NCBI RefSeq assembly: GCF_031846345.1
Contig: NZ_JAVRHX010000002.1
Coordinates: 124,001-188,000 of the forward strand
DNA from: Glaciecola petra
Lineage (GTDB): Bacteria > Pseudomonadota > Gammaproteobacteria > Enterobacterales > Alteromonadaceae
Direction: 5' to 3'
Length of the DNA stretch: 64,000 nucleotides
The translations under genes were made by a program, and so were the position numbers. The notes beneath the pieces are model-generated. The model saw only the letters and a list, made by a program, of their open reading frames with translations, was not told the origin of the DNA and ran no database searches. Positions 17,250 through 26,743 of this stretch are shown one piece after another (within the stretch, counting starts at the first letter, position 1; the number at the start of each line of letters is the position of its first letter).

Positions 17250-17412
17250 TTGTTTCTCAAGTGCTTAAATGATTCATTAATAACATAAATGTTAACAAAA
17301 TAAGGATGGAAGGTGTTTTCGATTCATGCGCAAAATAATTATATTTTGATCTATAAAAATACAAATTATGATATAGAATCTTAAAAATTGATAAAAACTG
17401 AGAGAATATTTC

Positions 17413-17874
17413 ATGTTTGGCTTAGATAGAATAGACCTAAAGATATTAAGGGTATTACAAAATGATGGACGGCTGTCTAATGCTGAGCTAGCAGAATCAG
17501 TAAACGTCAGTGCAGCAACTTGCCACAGGCGCACGCAAAGGTTGATTGAGCAGAAATTTATTAAGTCGGTTCAAGCTCATATTCAACCCAATGCTGTGAA
17601 TCTAGGTTCTATGGTCATGGTAGGTGTAGTAATTGATCGATCAACTCCAGAAAGTTTTGAAAATTTCGAGCTTGCTATTAAAAAACTGTCGATTGTTTTA
17701 TCTTGTTATCTAGTAGCAGGAGAGTACGATTATTTATTAAAAATTAGAGTGAAAGACATTGCTGACTTTAATAAGTTGCATAGTGATAAATTATTAGCAC
17801 TGCCTGAAGTACGTCAACTAAGAACTTATTTTGTAATGAAAGAAGTTGTCGATAACGCACCGCTACCTTTTTGA
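17413..17874 (+). CDS. acdR: Lrp/AsnC family regulator, AcdR-like
   Basis: 153 residues. An N-terminal winged helix-turn-helix (IDLKILRVLQNDGRLSNAEL then NVSAATCHRRTQRLIEQ) is followed by an Lrp-type ligand/RAM domain (VMVGVVIDRS, YLVAGEYDYLLKIRVKDIAD). It is divergently transcribed from the ACC deaminase gene across 163 AT-rich bases. In other proteobacteria AcdR, an Lrp-type protein, activates acdS in response to ACC; that role is inferred from position and family. Confidence 0.85.
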   Translation: MFGLDRIDLKILRVLQNDGRLSNAELAESVNVSAATCHRRTQRLIEQKFIKSVQAHIQPNAVNLGSMVMVGVVIDRSTPESFENFELAIKKLSIVLSCYLVAGEYDYLLKIRVKDIADFNKLHSDKLLALPEVRQLRTYFVMKEVVDNAPLPF

Positions 17875-17958
17875 ATGGTATTTTTGAGCATACTAGATGT
17901 GTAGAACGCATACACTTTTAATACGCCAATCAACAGATACTTTATATTGTATATATAG

Positions 17959-20376
17959 GTGTTCGTTTTGACCAAACAGTTAATTAAACAAGATAACGAC
18001 AAAAAATATCTGTCTGTTGTCAGTCATTTTGCAATTGAAATGCTGTCTCTGACTTCTGAATCGGATATTGTTTGGTTTCTTGCTCAAGATGTTGTAGCTC
18101 AAATGGGATTTGAAGATGCAGTTATCTATCTTTATGACGAAAATCGACAAGTGTTGAACCAAGTCGCTGCATACGGCAATAAAAGTCAGGATGAAAAAAC
18201 AGTGCTCTGCCCTATAGAGATACCTCTGGGACGTGGTGTTGTAGGCAAGGTGGCACTAGAAAGGAAAGCTATACGAATTGGCAATACAAGAAGTTTTGAA
18301 GATTACATCGTTGATGATGACGAGAGATTATCTGAGTTGGCTGTACCCATGCAAGTTGAAGGACAACTTATAGGCGTGATTGACTCTGAGCATCCACAGA
18401 CAGACTTTTTTACAGAACAACATACAAAAATACTCACCGCTATTGCATCAATGGCAGCAATAAAAATTGAAAAAACCCGAACAACTGATCAATTGCAAGA
18501 CACCGTCAATGCCCTAGAGCACAATGTGAAAATCCAAGACTCTTTATATGCAATTGCTGAACTCGTACATAAATCTAGTTCTTTAGAGGAGTTTTGTCAG
18601 TCTATTCATCAACTTGTGGGTAGAATTCTTAATGCAAGAAATTTTATTATTGCGTTAGAAGAGTTAGAAGAAAAAACTATTCGATTTCCGTATTGTGCTG
18701 ATGAATGTGATGTATTTATTGATAATAAAATCCCTCTTGACTATACATTACCGAGTATTACCGGCTATATCTTAAAGCATCAGCGTGCTCTGTTAGCGCA
18801 AAAAAAGGACTTAGAAAAGCTTGTTGACGCCAAAGAAATGTGTGTAGAAGGGACGGTCCCTGAGGCTATGTTAGGCGTGCACTTTGGGCAAGATGAAATA
18901 CGTGGAGTGGTAATAGTACAAAGTTACGATCAAGAAGATAAATACGATAGTAGCGATTTACAATTGCTGCAGTATGTAGCCAACCATGTCTACATTGCGC
19001 TAAAGAGAATAAAGGCTAAAGCTGAACTTGAGTTTTTAGCACTTCACGACCCACTTACCTCATTACCAAATAGAGTGTTGCTTTCTGAGCGAGTGAACGA
19101 AGCTATTCAGTTATATAATCAAAATAAAATACGCCAACTCGCCATATTATTTTTGGACCTTGATAAATTTAAAGACATTAATGACATGCATGGTCACCAC
19201 GCAGGCGATGAGTTATTAGTTTTTATATCTTCTCAGCTTAAAAGCATAATGGGTAAAAATGATACGCTTGCAAGAATTGGCGGGGATGAGTTTGCAGTAG
19301 TGTTGCAAGATATAGAGAGTAAAAGCGCTATTGAAGAAGTAGCAAATAAAATTATAAAAGCTGTTTATCATCCATTTAAATTTGAAAAATACGTATTACA
19401 AACTACTGTCAGTATTGGTGTAGCTATTTATAACAATGAGACTATTTCCCAAGAAAAACTTTTTGTTGAAGCTGATGAAGCAATGTATCTTGCTAAGCTG
19501 AAAGGGCGCAACCAAGTATTCTTCTATGACCAAAAATACACAAACAAAAACGTACATTCGCATAAACTAGAATTAGAATTTAGCGATGCTATGTTTAACC
19601 AAGATTTGTATCTTGTTTTTCAGCCAATAGTCAATTTATCTTCCAACACCATTATTTCAGCGGAATGCTTAATTCGCTGGAATCATCCTACGTTGGGCGA
19701 AATTTTACCAAGCAGTTTTATCAATGAACTGCAAAGAATCGGTAAAATTATTGAGTTAGATGTCTATGTGTTCAAAAGTGCCCTAAAACACTTAAAAACA
19801 ATCCATCAATTAACAGGCAAAAAGTTTCGCTTATCTATGAATGTGTCGGCTGTTGGTTTCGCATCAGCTTATTTTTCGAGCGTGGTTGAAGAGTATAAAA
19901 AAGAGTATGCCAAAGAACTTGAATATCTAATTTTTGAAATAACGGAACAAACCTTATTAGAAAACTTAAATGACGTAAAAGCAGCGATGGAGGGATATCG
20001 AGCACTAGGTATTCAAATAGCCTTAGATGATTTTGGCACCGGATATTCATCACTTAGTTACTTACATGAGCTTCATTTTGATATTTTGAAAATAGATAGA
20101 AGCTTTATGCTAAAAAAACAATCGAGTTCAAAATCGCTGATTATTCTAGAGGCGGTTATTAGTTTAGCCAGAGCTTTAAACATGACTACTACAGCTGAAG
20201 GAGTTGAAACTAAAGCTCAACTTAGCAAAATAAATGAACTAGGTTGTAATAATGGGCAAGGGTATTATTTTTCTCGCCCATTTAGCTTTGAAAGTTTAAT
20301 AGAGATGTTAAATTATGAAGCGAAAGAGCCGCTGGATAGCACTAGCTCAGATAGTGTTAAAAAAGTGAGTGAATAA
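17959..20376 (+). CDS. Cyclic di-GMP protein: GAF-GAF-GGDEF-EAL
   Basis: 805-residue cytoplasmic protein. Two GAF-type sensor domains (about 25-175 and 195-350) precede a GGDEF domain with an intact ARIGGDEFAVVL (about 435) and a C-terminal EAL domain (about 535-790). The EAL signature reads ECL, but the catalytic set appears complete: Glu in ECLIRWNHP, Asn in MNVSA, EITEQ, LDDFGTGYSSL, LKIDRSF and TAEGVET. The RxxD inhibitory site before GGDEF is not present. It could both make and break c-di-GMP. Start uncertain: a GTG at 17959 or a TTG three codons later. Confidence 0.92.
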   Translation: MFVLTKQLIKQDNDKKYLSVVSHFAIEMLSLTSESDIVWFLAQDVVAQMGFEDAVIYLYDENRQVLNQVAAYGNKSQDEKTVLCPIEIPLGRGVVGKVALERKAIRIGNTRSFEDYIVDDDERLSELAVPMQVEGQLIGVIDSEHPQTDFFTEQHTKILTAIASMAAIKIEKTRTTDQLQDTVNALEHNVKIQDSLYAIAELVHKSSSLEEFCQSIHQLVGRILNARNFIIALEELEEKTIRFPYCADECDVFIDNKIPLDYTLPSITGYILKHQRALLAQKKDLEKLVDAKEMCVEGTVPEAMLGVHFGQDEIRGVVIVQSYDQEDKYDSSDLQLLQYVANHVYIALKRIKAKAELEFLALHDPLTSLPNRVLLSERVNEAIQLYNQNKIRQLAILFLDLDKFKDINDMHGHHAGDELLVFISSQLKSIMGKNDTLARIGGDEFAVVLQDIESKSAIEEVANKIIKAVYHPFKFEKYVLQTTVSIGVAIYNNETISQEKLFVEADEAMYLAKLKGRNQVFFYDQKYTNKNVHSHKLELEFSDAMFNQDLYLVFQPIVNLSSNTIISAECLIRWNHPTLGEILPSSFINELQRIGKIIELDVYVFKSALKHLKTIHQLTGKKFRLSMNVSAVGFASAYFSSVVEEYKKEYAKELEYLIFEITEQTLLENLNDVKAAMEGYRALGIQIALDDFGTGYSSLSYLHELHFDILKIDRSFMLKKQSSSKSLIILEAVISLARALNMTTTAEGVETKAQLSKINELGCNNGQGYYFSRPFSFESLIEMLNYEAKEPLDSTSSDSVKKVSE

Positions 20377-20579
20377 AATCAATAGCATTATTCCAGTAGC
20401 ACTCCCAATACTGGGCTAAACTAAAGAAGTTATGTAAAACCACCAAGAAAGTGTTAGGTTTATAAAAACAAAGTAGTTTATTCAACACTGTGCCAATGCA
20501 ATGCATACATTATGAGGCGAGTGAAAATAATAATTAATCGTATACACTACAGTGATCGTTTATCCAAGGAAACAACACC

Positions 20580-23500
20580 ATGTTAATAAGCAACTACCTT
20601 GCAAGTGGCGTTTTAGCACTTGTTCTTTCAGTTTCATCAGGGTTTACACTAGCCCAAGATAAAAAAACCAACCCACTCGCAAATATCAAGTTACGTAATA
20701 TTGGCCCAGCAATGATTTCTGGTAGGATTTCTGATTTTGCCGTTAATCCTTCCAAGCCTAATGAATTTTATGTGGCAACTGCTTCAGGTAACCTTTGGAA
20801 AACCACCAACAATATGACGACTTGGACGCCGATGTTTGAAGATCAAGGGTCTTATGCCATAGGTGTAATTGAAATGGCGCCGACAAACAGTAATGTGCTT
20901 TGGCTTGGCTCTGGAGAAAACAATTCACAACGCTCAGTCGCATATGGTGATGGTGTTTATAAAACATTAGATGGTGGCAAGACGTGGACAAACATGGGGC
21001 TTAAAAACGCCGGTCATATTTCGCAAATTTGGATTGACCCTAGCGATATTGATCATGTACTTGTTGCTTCTCAAGGTCCATTGTGGAGTAACGGTGGTGA
21101 TCGAGGTTTATACAAGACCACCGACGGAGGCGAAAATTGGAAGCGCATTTTAGATATCGATATTTACACGGGTATCAACGAATTTGTTGTTGACCCAAAC
21201 AATCCAGAAATCATTGTTGCCACAAGTTATCAGCGCAGGCGTCATGTATGGACACTTATTAATGGGGGCCCGGGCAGTGGCATTCATAAAACAACTGACG
21301 GCGGTAAAACATGGGAGCAAATTTCTGCGGGACTACCTTCAGAAAACATGGGGCGCATTGGTATTGCCATGGCACCATCAGCTACAAATATGCTCTATGC
21401 TATTGTTGAGTCAAACGATAAAGACAAGGGTGTATATCGTTCAGAAGATTTTGGTCAAACATGGGCAAAACGTTCAGGACATATGACAAGTAGCCCTCAA
21501 TATTACAATGAATTGGTGGTCGATCCACTAAATCCAGAGCGTGTTTATTCACTAGATACTTTTACAAAAGTGTCTGAAGATGGTGGTAAGTCTTTTAAGT
21601 CATTGTCAAACCAATTTAGGCATGTTGATGACCACGCTTTATGGATAGATCCAAAAAATACTGATCATCTGATCATGGGGGGTGACGGTGGCGTATATGA
21701 AAGCTGGGACCGTGGACAAAAGTGGCGTCACGCACAAAATTTACCACTTGGGCAGTTTTACCGTGCTCAACCAGATAATGCATCCCCGTTCTACAATGTG
21801 TGCGGTGGTACTCAAGACAATAACTCTTTATGCGCACCATCGCGTACCGATGTTATTCACGGCATTACCAATGCTGATTGGAATATTGTGATTGGTGGTG
21901 ATGGCTATAAACCTCAAATTGACCCCAATGATCCAAACATTATTTATGCACAATATCAGTATGGTGGATTGGCCCGCTACGACAAACGCACTAGGGAACG
22001 TGTATCTATTACGCCTCATCCAAAAATGAGTGAAAAGGCCTATAAATGGAACTGGAATTCTCCATTATTGCTCAGCCCGCATAATTCGACACGCTTGTTT
22101 TATGCAGCTGAAAAAGTGTTTCAGTCTGACGACCGTGGCGAAACATGGCGTGTTATTAGTCCCGATTTAACGCGCAAAATTGACCGTAATAAATTAAAGG
22201 TTATGGACCGAGTATGGAGTGTAGACACTATAGCTAAAAACGCTTCAACGTCTATGTATGGGTCAATAATTGCGCTAAACGAGAGTCCGTTGAAGGAAGG
22301 CTTAATGTATGTGGGTTCTGATGATGGTTTAATCAGTGTTTCTGAAGATGGCGGTGAAAATTGGCGCACAGAAGACAGTTTTAGAGGTGTACCCGACATG
22401 TCGCTGGTAGAGGATGTTATTGCATCGCTGCACAATGAAAATGTCGCATATGCCGTTTTTGATAATCATAAGCGCGGTGACTACAAACCATATGTGCTAA
22501 AAACAACAAATAAGGGTAAGAGCTGGAAGCTAATTAGCAATGATCTTCCCGAGTGGGGCTCAGCTCACACTATTGCTGAAGATCATGTTGATCCTAATTT
22601 GCTGTTTGTTGGCACAGAGTTTGGCTTATTTGTGAGCCAAAATGGTGGGGAAAACTGGTCCCAAATGAAAGGCAATTTTCCAACTATTTCTGTTCGTGAC
22701 CTTGAGATACAACGACGTGAGAGTGATCTAATAGTAGGCACTTTTGGCCGAGGTATCTATATTCTGGATGATTATTCCCCCCTTCGAACGTCGGCTGAGA
22801 GTTTGAGCAAACAAAATGCTACCTTGTTTCCAGTAAAAGACAGTTGGCTTTATTTGCAAGGTTATCAATACGGAGGTGAACGCAAAGGTTCAAATGGTGA
22901 TGCATTTTATAGTGCCGACAACCCAGCTTATGGCGCTGTATTCTCATTTTATTTAAAGGACGGATTTAAATCGTTACAGAAAATACGTCGTGAAGTAGAA
23001 AAGAAAATAGAAAAAGAAGGCGGAGATACCCCATATCCAAGCTGGGACACTTTACGTAAAGAAGACCAAGAAGAAGCACCGACGGTATTTCTTGAAGTTA
23101 AAGATGCCCAAGGGCAGCTAGTCCGCATTATTGATGCGCCTGCAGGTAAAGGTTTTCATCGTGTTGCATGGGATATGCACTATCCCTCTTCAGCCCCTGT
23201 GTCGCTCAGTAAGCCTTCAGGTTATGTCCCGCCTTGGGCTATCCCACCTAAAGGACCAATCGCTTTACCAGGGGAATACACCGTTAGCTTAAAAGCGAGG
23301 CAATTTGGAAAAGTATCTGTATTGTCTGAACCACAAGCGTTTAATTTGAAGTTGCTGAATAATAGCCCAGAAATAAGCACCGATCGTGAAGGCCTATTAG
23401 CAATACAAAAACGAGCCGCAAATCTTTTTAGATCAGTAAGAGGTGCATCAAAAGCACAAAGTGAATTGCGTAGCCGAATTAAATATTTAATTGCGGCGGT

Positions 23501-23849
23501 AGATGTAACGCCGTCTGCGAACGAAGCACATGCACAAGCTGCCCGTGAATTAGCCGCTCGCTTAACGCCTTTGAGTGTATTGTTAGATGGTGATGCAACG
23601 GTTAGAGCCCGTCAAGAGCCTGTACCTTGGTCAGTTTCAGGTAGAACAACCAGTTTGTATTACGCAATCAGTGGTAGTCAAAACAAGGTGTCGGGTAATC
23701 ATTTGTCGTCGCTTGAAATCGCTGAAGCTGAATACACCAGAGTAGCGGATAAGCTGAAGCGTTTACAAAACGATTTAACGACTTTGGAAGCTGAATTAGA
23801 ATCCATTGGTGCGCCTTGGACACCGGGACGTATCCCAACACTAGAGTAA
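20580..23849 (+). CDS. Large secreted beta-propeller protein (sortilin/VPS10-like, BNR repeats)
   Basis: 1089 residues with a signal peptide (VLALVLSVSSGFTLAQ). Most of the protein consists of repeats with the BNR/Asp-box pattern, such as YKTLDGGKTWTNMG, YKTTDGGENWKRI, HKTTDGGKTWEQI, YRSEDFGQTWAKR and FVSQNGGENWSQM, which build one or two ten-bladed propellers of the sortilin/VPS10 type (about residues 30-740). A C-terminal part (about 750-1089) has a FlgD-like segment and a helical end. No catalytic residues were recognised. The start has AAGGA upstream. It precedes a TonB receptor after a terminator-like hairpin, so it may help degrade or bind an extracellular polymer. Confidence 0.82.
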   Translation: MLISNYLASGVLALVLSVSSGFTLAQDKKTNPLANIKLRNIGPAMISGRISDFAVNPSKPNEFYVATASGNLWKTTNNMTTWTPMFEDQGSYAIGVIEMAPTNSNVLWLGSGENNSQRSVAYGDGVYKTLDGGKTWTNMGLKNAGHISQIWIDPSDIDHVLVASQGPLWSNGGDRGLYKTTDGGENWKRILDIDIYTGINEFVVDPNNPEIIVATSYQRRRHVWTLINGGPGSGIHKTTDGGKTWEQISAGLPSENMGRIGIAMAPSATNMLYAIVESNDKDKGVYRSEDFGQTWAKRSGHMTSSPQYYNELVVDPLNPERVYSLDTFTKVSEDGGKSFKSLSNQFRHVDDHALWIDPKNTDHLIMGGDGGVYESWDRGQKWRHAQNLPLGQFYRAQPDNASPFYNVCGGTQDNNSLCAPSRTDVIHGITNADWNIVIGGDGYKPQIDPNDPNIIYAQYQYGGLARYDKRTRERVSITPHPKMSEKAYKWNWNSPLLLSPHNSTRLFYAAEKVFQSDDRGETWRVISPDLTRKIDRNKLKVMDRVWSVDTIAKNASTSMYGSIIALNESPLKEGLMYVGSDDGLISVSEDGGENWRTEDSFRGVPDMSLVEDVIASLHNENVAYAVFDNHKRGDYKPYVLKTTNKGKSWKLISNDLPEWGSAHTIAEDHVDPNLLFVGTEFGLFVSQNGGENWSQMKGNFPTISVRDLEIQRRESDLIVGTFGRGIYILDDYSPLRTSAESLSKQNATLFPVKDSWLYLQGYQYGGERKGSNGDAFYSADNPAYGAVFSFYLKDGFKSLQKIRREVEKKIEKEGGDTPYPSWDTLRKEDQEEAPTVFLEVKDAQGQLVRIIDAPAGKGFHRVAWDMHYPSSAPVSLSKPSGYVPPWAIPPKGPIALPGEYTVSLKARQFGKVSVLSEPQAFNLKLLNNSPEISTDREGLLAIQKRAANLFRSVRGASKAQSELRSRIKYLIAAVDVTPSANEAHAQAARELAARLTPLSVLLDGDATVRARQEPVPWSVSGRTTSLYYAISGSQNKVSGNHLSSLEIAEAEYTRVADKLKRLQNDLTTLEAELESIGAPWTPGRIPTLE

Positions 23850-23857
23850 GGTACTTG

Positions 23858-23886
23858 AGGGCGCTCAATTTGGGCGCCCTTATACT
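23858..23886 (+). terminator. Terminator between propeller gene and TonB receptor gene
   Basis: AGGGCGC (23858-23864) pairs perfectly with GCGCCCT (23874-23880), followed by TATACTTT. A GC-rich 7-bp stem with a modest T-run; leaky termination is possible because the next start codon is only 30 bases away. Confidence 0.55.
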
Positions 23887-23909
23887 TTGGCAGGCATCAT
23901 TTTTACACT

Positions 23910-25811
23910 ATGAATCATAAGCGTTTCCCAACTGGTTTATTATTTACCTTCATTGTTTTTTTGCCCATTATATTTGCCCATGTGGCATATGCTTCAGATC
24001 AATTCGTAGATCGCATTAGCGTTGTTGGGAAAGCCCCAACATATCTTAATGACCTCAATGGCATTGCTCCCATTACCTCAATCGACATTCAAAGCGAAAG
24101 TAACTTGCTCTCTGTTGCTGATGTTTTTAATTCAACCCCGCAAGTAAATTACAATGGTCAAGGAGGCTTGCTGCAAACCTTGAGTATTAGAGGTTTATCT
24201 CGTTGGCGGATACTGACTATGGTAGAAGGTGTGCCTATTTATACTGAGCGCCGTGCCGGCAATGCTGCTGAGTTTATCGCGCCAAGCTTTATTGGCAATG
24301 CTTATGTTTTATCTGGTGCAGCCTCTACCCAATTAGGATCGGGTGCACTAGGTGGAGGCATTGATTTGCGTTTAGCAACAACTTTAGATCCTACCATCAC
24401 TGCTACTTATGCGCATCAACAAGACTACCGAAGCTTACAAATATTGGCAGGCCAGGAGCTTAGCAAGAGTACTTTATACTGGGGAGCTAATGTAAGAAAA
24501 GCAAACCGTGGAGCAGACGGCTTCGATCATGCAATATTTAATGCTTTTGAACAGTCTTCGGCTTGGATAAGAAGTGTCACTGAAGAAGGTTTTGTTAAAG
24601 ACGCATTATTGTTAGTTTCTTCTTCGAATAATATTGATAAGGCAAGTGCAGACCTGCCACAGGATCGTCAAACACTTTACCCAAATAACAATCATTGGTT
24701 GGCAAAACTGACATTTAATTGGATGAATGCAGAAGTGTATGCTCACAGTGCTAGTCTTGATACCCAAATCTTAAGGCCAGGGCAGCGAATTAATTTATTA
24801 CAAAATAAAGCGTTAGGCTGGGGAGCAAGAATCGGCGATGTTTTTTCAGCAAATGAGTGGCTTATCAATTGGGAGTTTGCGCTAAATGCTCGCAATGGGG
24901 TGGAGGCAAATGAGCAAGAGCTTTCTTTAATGGAGAATCTCGTTTTTGATCGAACAAACCTCGAGGGTCGTCAAAACGCTTGGCATTTTTCCCTGACTTC
25001 TCGAAGAGATTGGCATAATTGGGTTTTATCTGGCGGTTTTAGGTGGGAAAAAATGTTCCAATATGGTGGCTTGAACGCAGAACAAAGGGTTCAAGACACT
25101 AATTTCAGCGGGTTTATTGGCGCTAGGAAAATCTGGAAAAAACACTGGTCTACAGGCGTATACTTAAGTAGTGGATTTAGGGTACCCACCCTCACTGAAC
25201 GCTTCTTTTTTGGGAGCACTCCGCGTGGAATAACGCAGGGTGAGCAAGCGCTTTTAACCGAAGACACAACAAACATGCAAAGTGATATTGAATATCAAAG
25301 CGACAATATCGCGGTAAATGTAAGCCTGTTCCATCAGAGCATTGATAATTACATTGAAAGAGTCAGTTTAAATGATAACTTAGCGCAATATAAAAACCTC
25401 AAGGACGCAGTCATACAAGGGGTAAATTACATTGCAAGTTGGACCTTATCACCTTCTGTTTATGTAAAAATTCAAGGGCAATGGTTGTGGGGAGAAGATA
25501 ATTCTGGCGATGCTGTAAATGACATAAGCCCTAACCAACATGAGTTTAGGTTGGGCTGGCAATCTGATTTAACATCCTTGTGGCTCAATATGACCTATCG
25601 ACAAAAGCATAACAAACCGGGTACCGCCGAGTTACAGACCGGTGATGTGGTATATTTTAAAGTAGGCTATGAGCAGATATTATCTTCGGCTTTAACGGCA
25701 AGTCTTAATATTAGCAATTTAACCGATAAGGGCTATCCAGTCAGCACGGATGAGCTTGCGCCAAATGCACTAGGTCGTAACATTGAATTAAATATGGTTT
25801 ATACATTTTAA
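23910..25811 (+). CDS. TonB-dependent outer membrane receptor
   Basis: 633 residues. Signal peptide to about residue 29 (HVAYASDQ), then a plug domain (VADVFNSTPQVNYNGQGG, LSIRGLSRWRILTMVEGVPI, GSGALGGGIDLR) and a beta-barrel with typical landmarks (SSGFRVPTLTERFF, LNISNLTDKGYP). It ends in ELNMVYTF, with the terminal Phe needed for barrel insertion. It imports a substrate through the outer membrane with TonB energy. No Fur box or riboswitch is visible in the short leader. The neighbours (propeller protein upstream, PL14-like protein downstream) hint at a carbohydrate or other polymer ligand rather than iron, but this is inference. Confidence 0.92.
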   Translation: MNHKRFPTGLLFTFIVFLPIIFAHVAYASDQFVDRISVVGKAPTYLNDLNGIAPITSIDIQSESNLLSVADVFNSTPQVNYNGQGGLLQTLSIRGLSRWRILTMVEGVPIYTERRAGNAAEFIAPSFIGNAYVLSGAASTQLGSGALGGGIDLRLATTLDPTITATYAHQQDYRSLQILAGQELSKSTLYWGANVRKANRGADGFDHAIFNAFEQSSAWIRSVTEEGFVKDALLLVSSSNNIDKASADLPQDRQTLYPNNNHWLAKLTFNWMNAEVYAHSASLDTQILRPGQRINLLQNKALGWGARIGDVFSANEWLINWEFALNARNGVEANEQELSLMENLVFDRTNLEGRQNAWHFSLTSRRDWHNWVLSGGFRWEKMFQYGGLNAEQRVQDTNFSGFIGARKIWKKHWSTGVYLSSGFRVPTLTERFFFGSTPRGITQGEQALLTEDTTNMQSDIEYQSDNIAVNVSLFHQSIDNYIERVSLNDNLAQYKNLKDAVIQGVNYIASWTLSPSVYVKIQGQWLWGEDNSGDAVNDISPNQHEFRLGWQSDLTSLWLNMTYRQKHNKPGTAELQTGDVVYFKVGYEQILSSALTASLNISNLTDKGYPVSTDELAPNALGRNIELNMVYTF

Positions 25812-25894
25812 TTTTAATCAGGTAGCACTAAAGTTGTGCTCTGTATAATCGAAACGTATTTTTTTAGTTCACCTAAACCGCAGAGCCTATAAAT

Positions 25895-26710
25895 ATGAAA
25901 TCAATTGTTAGTTACTATTTTTTCACCGCAATTATTGCCTCGCCAGGATTTGCCACTGCCTCAAGCCCTGAACAATCAGCGGTTTGTGAATCCGAGAATG
26001 CAATGCTGTTCGAAAGCTTCGATAACAAAGATTCGCTAGCCGCTAAATTAATTGATCGCGAAAAAAATTACAGCGTCTCTAATGGTGTTATGACAATACA
26101 TTATGTGGGTAGCGAAAGAGGCAGCGAACGAAACCGCGCTCATATCCCTCTTTCGCGCAGTGTTCAACAAGCAACATTGAATTTTGATGTTTATTTCCCT
26201 GAAGATTTTGATTTTGTCTTAGGGGGAAAACTATTCGGTTTCGCGCCAGAAAACCCAGTATGGGGAGGCCAAGAAACTAAGCTTGATGGATGGTCTAGTC
26301 GCATAATGTGGCGTGAAGGCGGACGACCGGTTACTTATAATTATCATCAAAATCGTCCGGGTAAATACGGTGAAGACAGTTCTCCAGTAGGAGAGCTTAG
26401 CAAGATTCCTCGAGGAGAATGGCTGTCTCTGTCTATCTATTTAGATGCTGGAACAGGCAATAAGGATGGTCGTTCAGAGGTGTGGCTAAATGGTAAAAAA
26501 GTCAGTGAGCTTACTGGACTGTCGTTTTACGACAAAAGCAAAAAGGCACTAATAACAACACTAGCGCTGCAAACCTTTTTTGGTGGGAGTAGCCCTAAAT
26601 GGGCGCCTAAAAATGAAGATGGCACTTACCGCAATCTTTCTGCCACGGTTGATAATATGGGCGTGACCGAAGGGCCTTGTATTAGGCCACAGCCCATAAG
26701 AGATATTTAG
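25895..26710 (+). CDS. Secreted polysaccharide-lyase-like protein (PL14 family type)
   Basis: 271 residues with a signal peptide (about 1-22, ending FATAS). The mature part is a beta-jelly-roll with LNFDVYFPEDFDFVLGGKLF, then DGWSSRIMWREGGRPVTYNY, KIPRGEWLSLSIYLDAG and a closing VDNMGVTEG. The FDF-x-x-GGKL, SxRxMWRxxG and W-x-x-L-x-x-x-x-L pattern fits polysaccharide lyase family 14 (alginate and glucuronan lyases). Two cysteines (near the start and end) may pair. It follows the TonB receptor and probably shares its transcript. Lyase activity and substrate are inferred. Confidence 0.7.
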   Translation: MKSIVSYYFFTAIIASPGFATASSPEQSAVCESENAMLFESFDNKDSLAAKLIDREKNYSVSNGVMTIHYVGSERGSERNRAHIPLSRSVQQATLNFDVYFPEDFDFVLGGKLFGFAPENPVWGGQETKLDGWSSRIMWREGGRPVTYNYHQNRPGKYGEDSSPVGELSKIPRGEWLSLSIYLDAGTGNKDGRSEVWLNGKKVSELTGLSFYDKSKKALITTLALQTFFGGSSPKWAPKNEDGTYRNLSATVDNMGVTEGPCIRPQPIRDI

Positions 26711-26743
26711 ATTAAAAAATTGCACTGCAAGTATGGACAAACA

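Noticed and set aside
20377..20579. Inverted repeat CCAGTA...TACTGG after the GGDEF-EAL gene, and a possible c-di-GMP riboswitch
   Set aside because: The stem is only 6 bp without a T-run, and none of the conserved GEMM riboswitch blocks could be found.
25812..25894. Hairpin AGCAC-TAAAGTT-GTGCT between the TonB receptor and PL14-like genes
   Set aside because: Five-bp stem with no T-run; not enough for a terminator, and co-transcription seems more likely.
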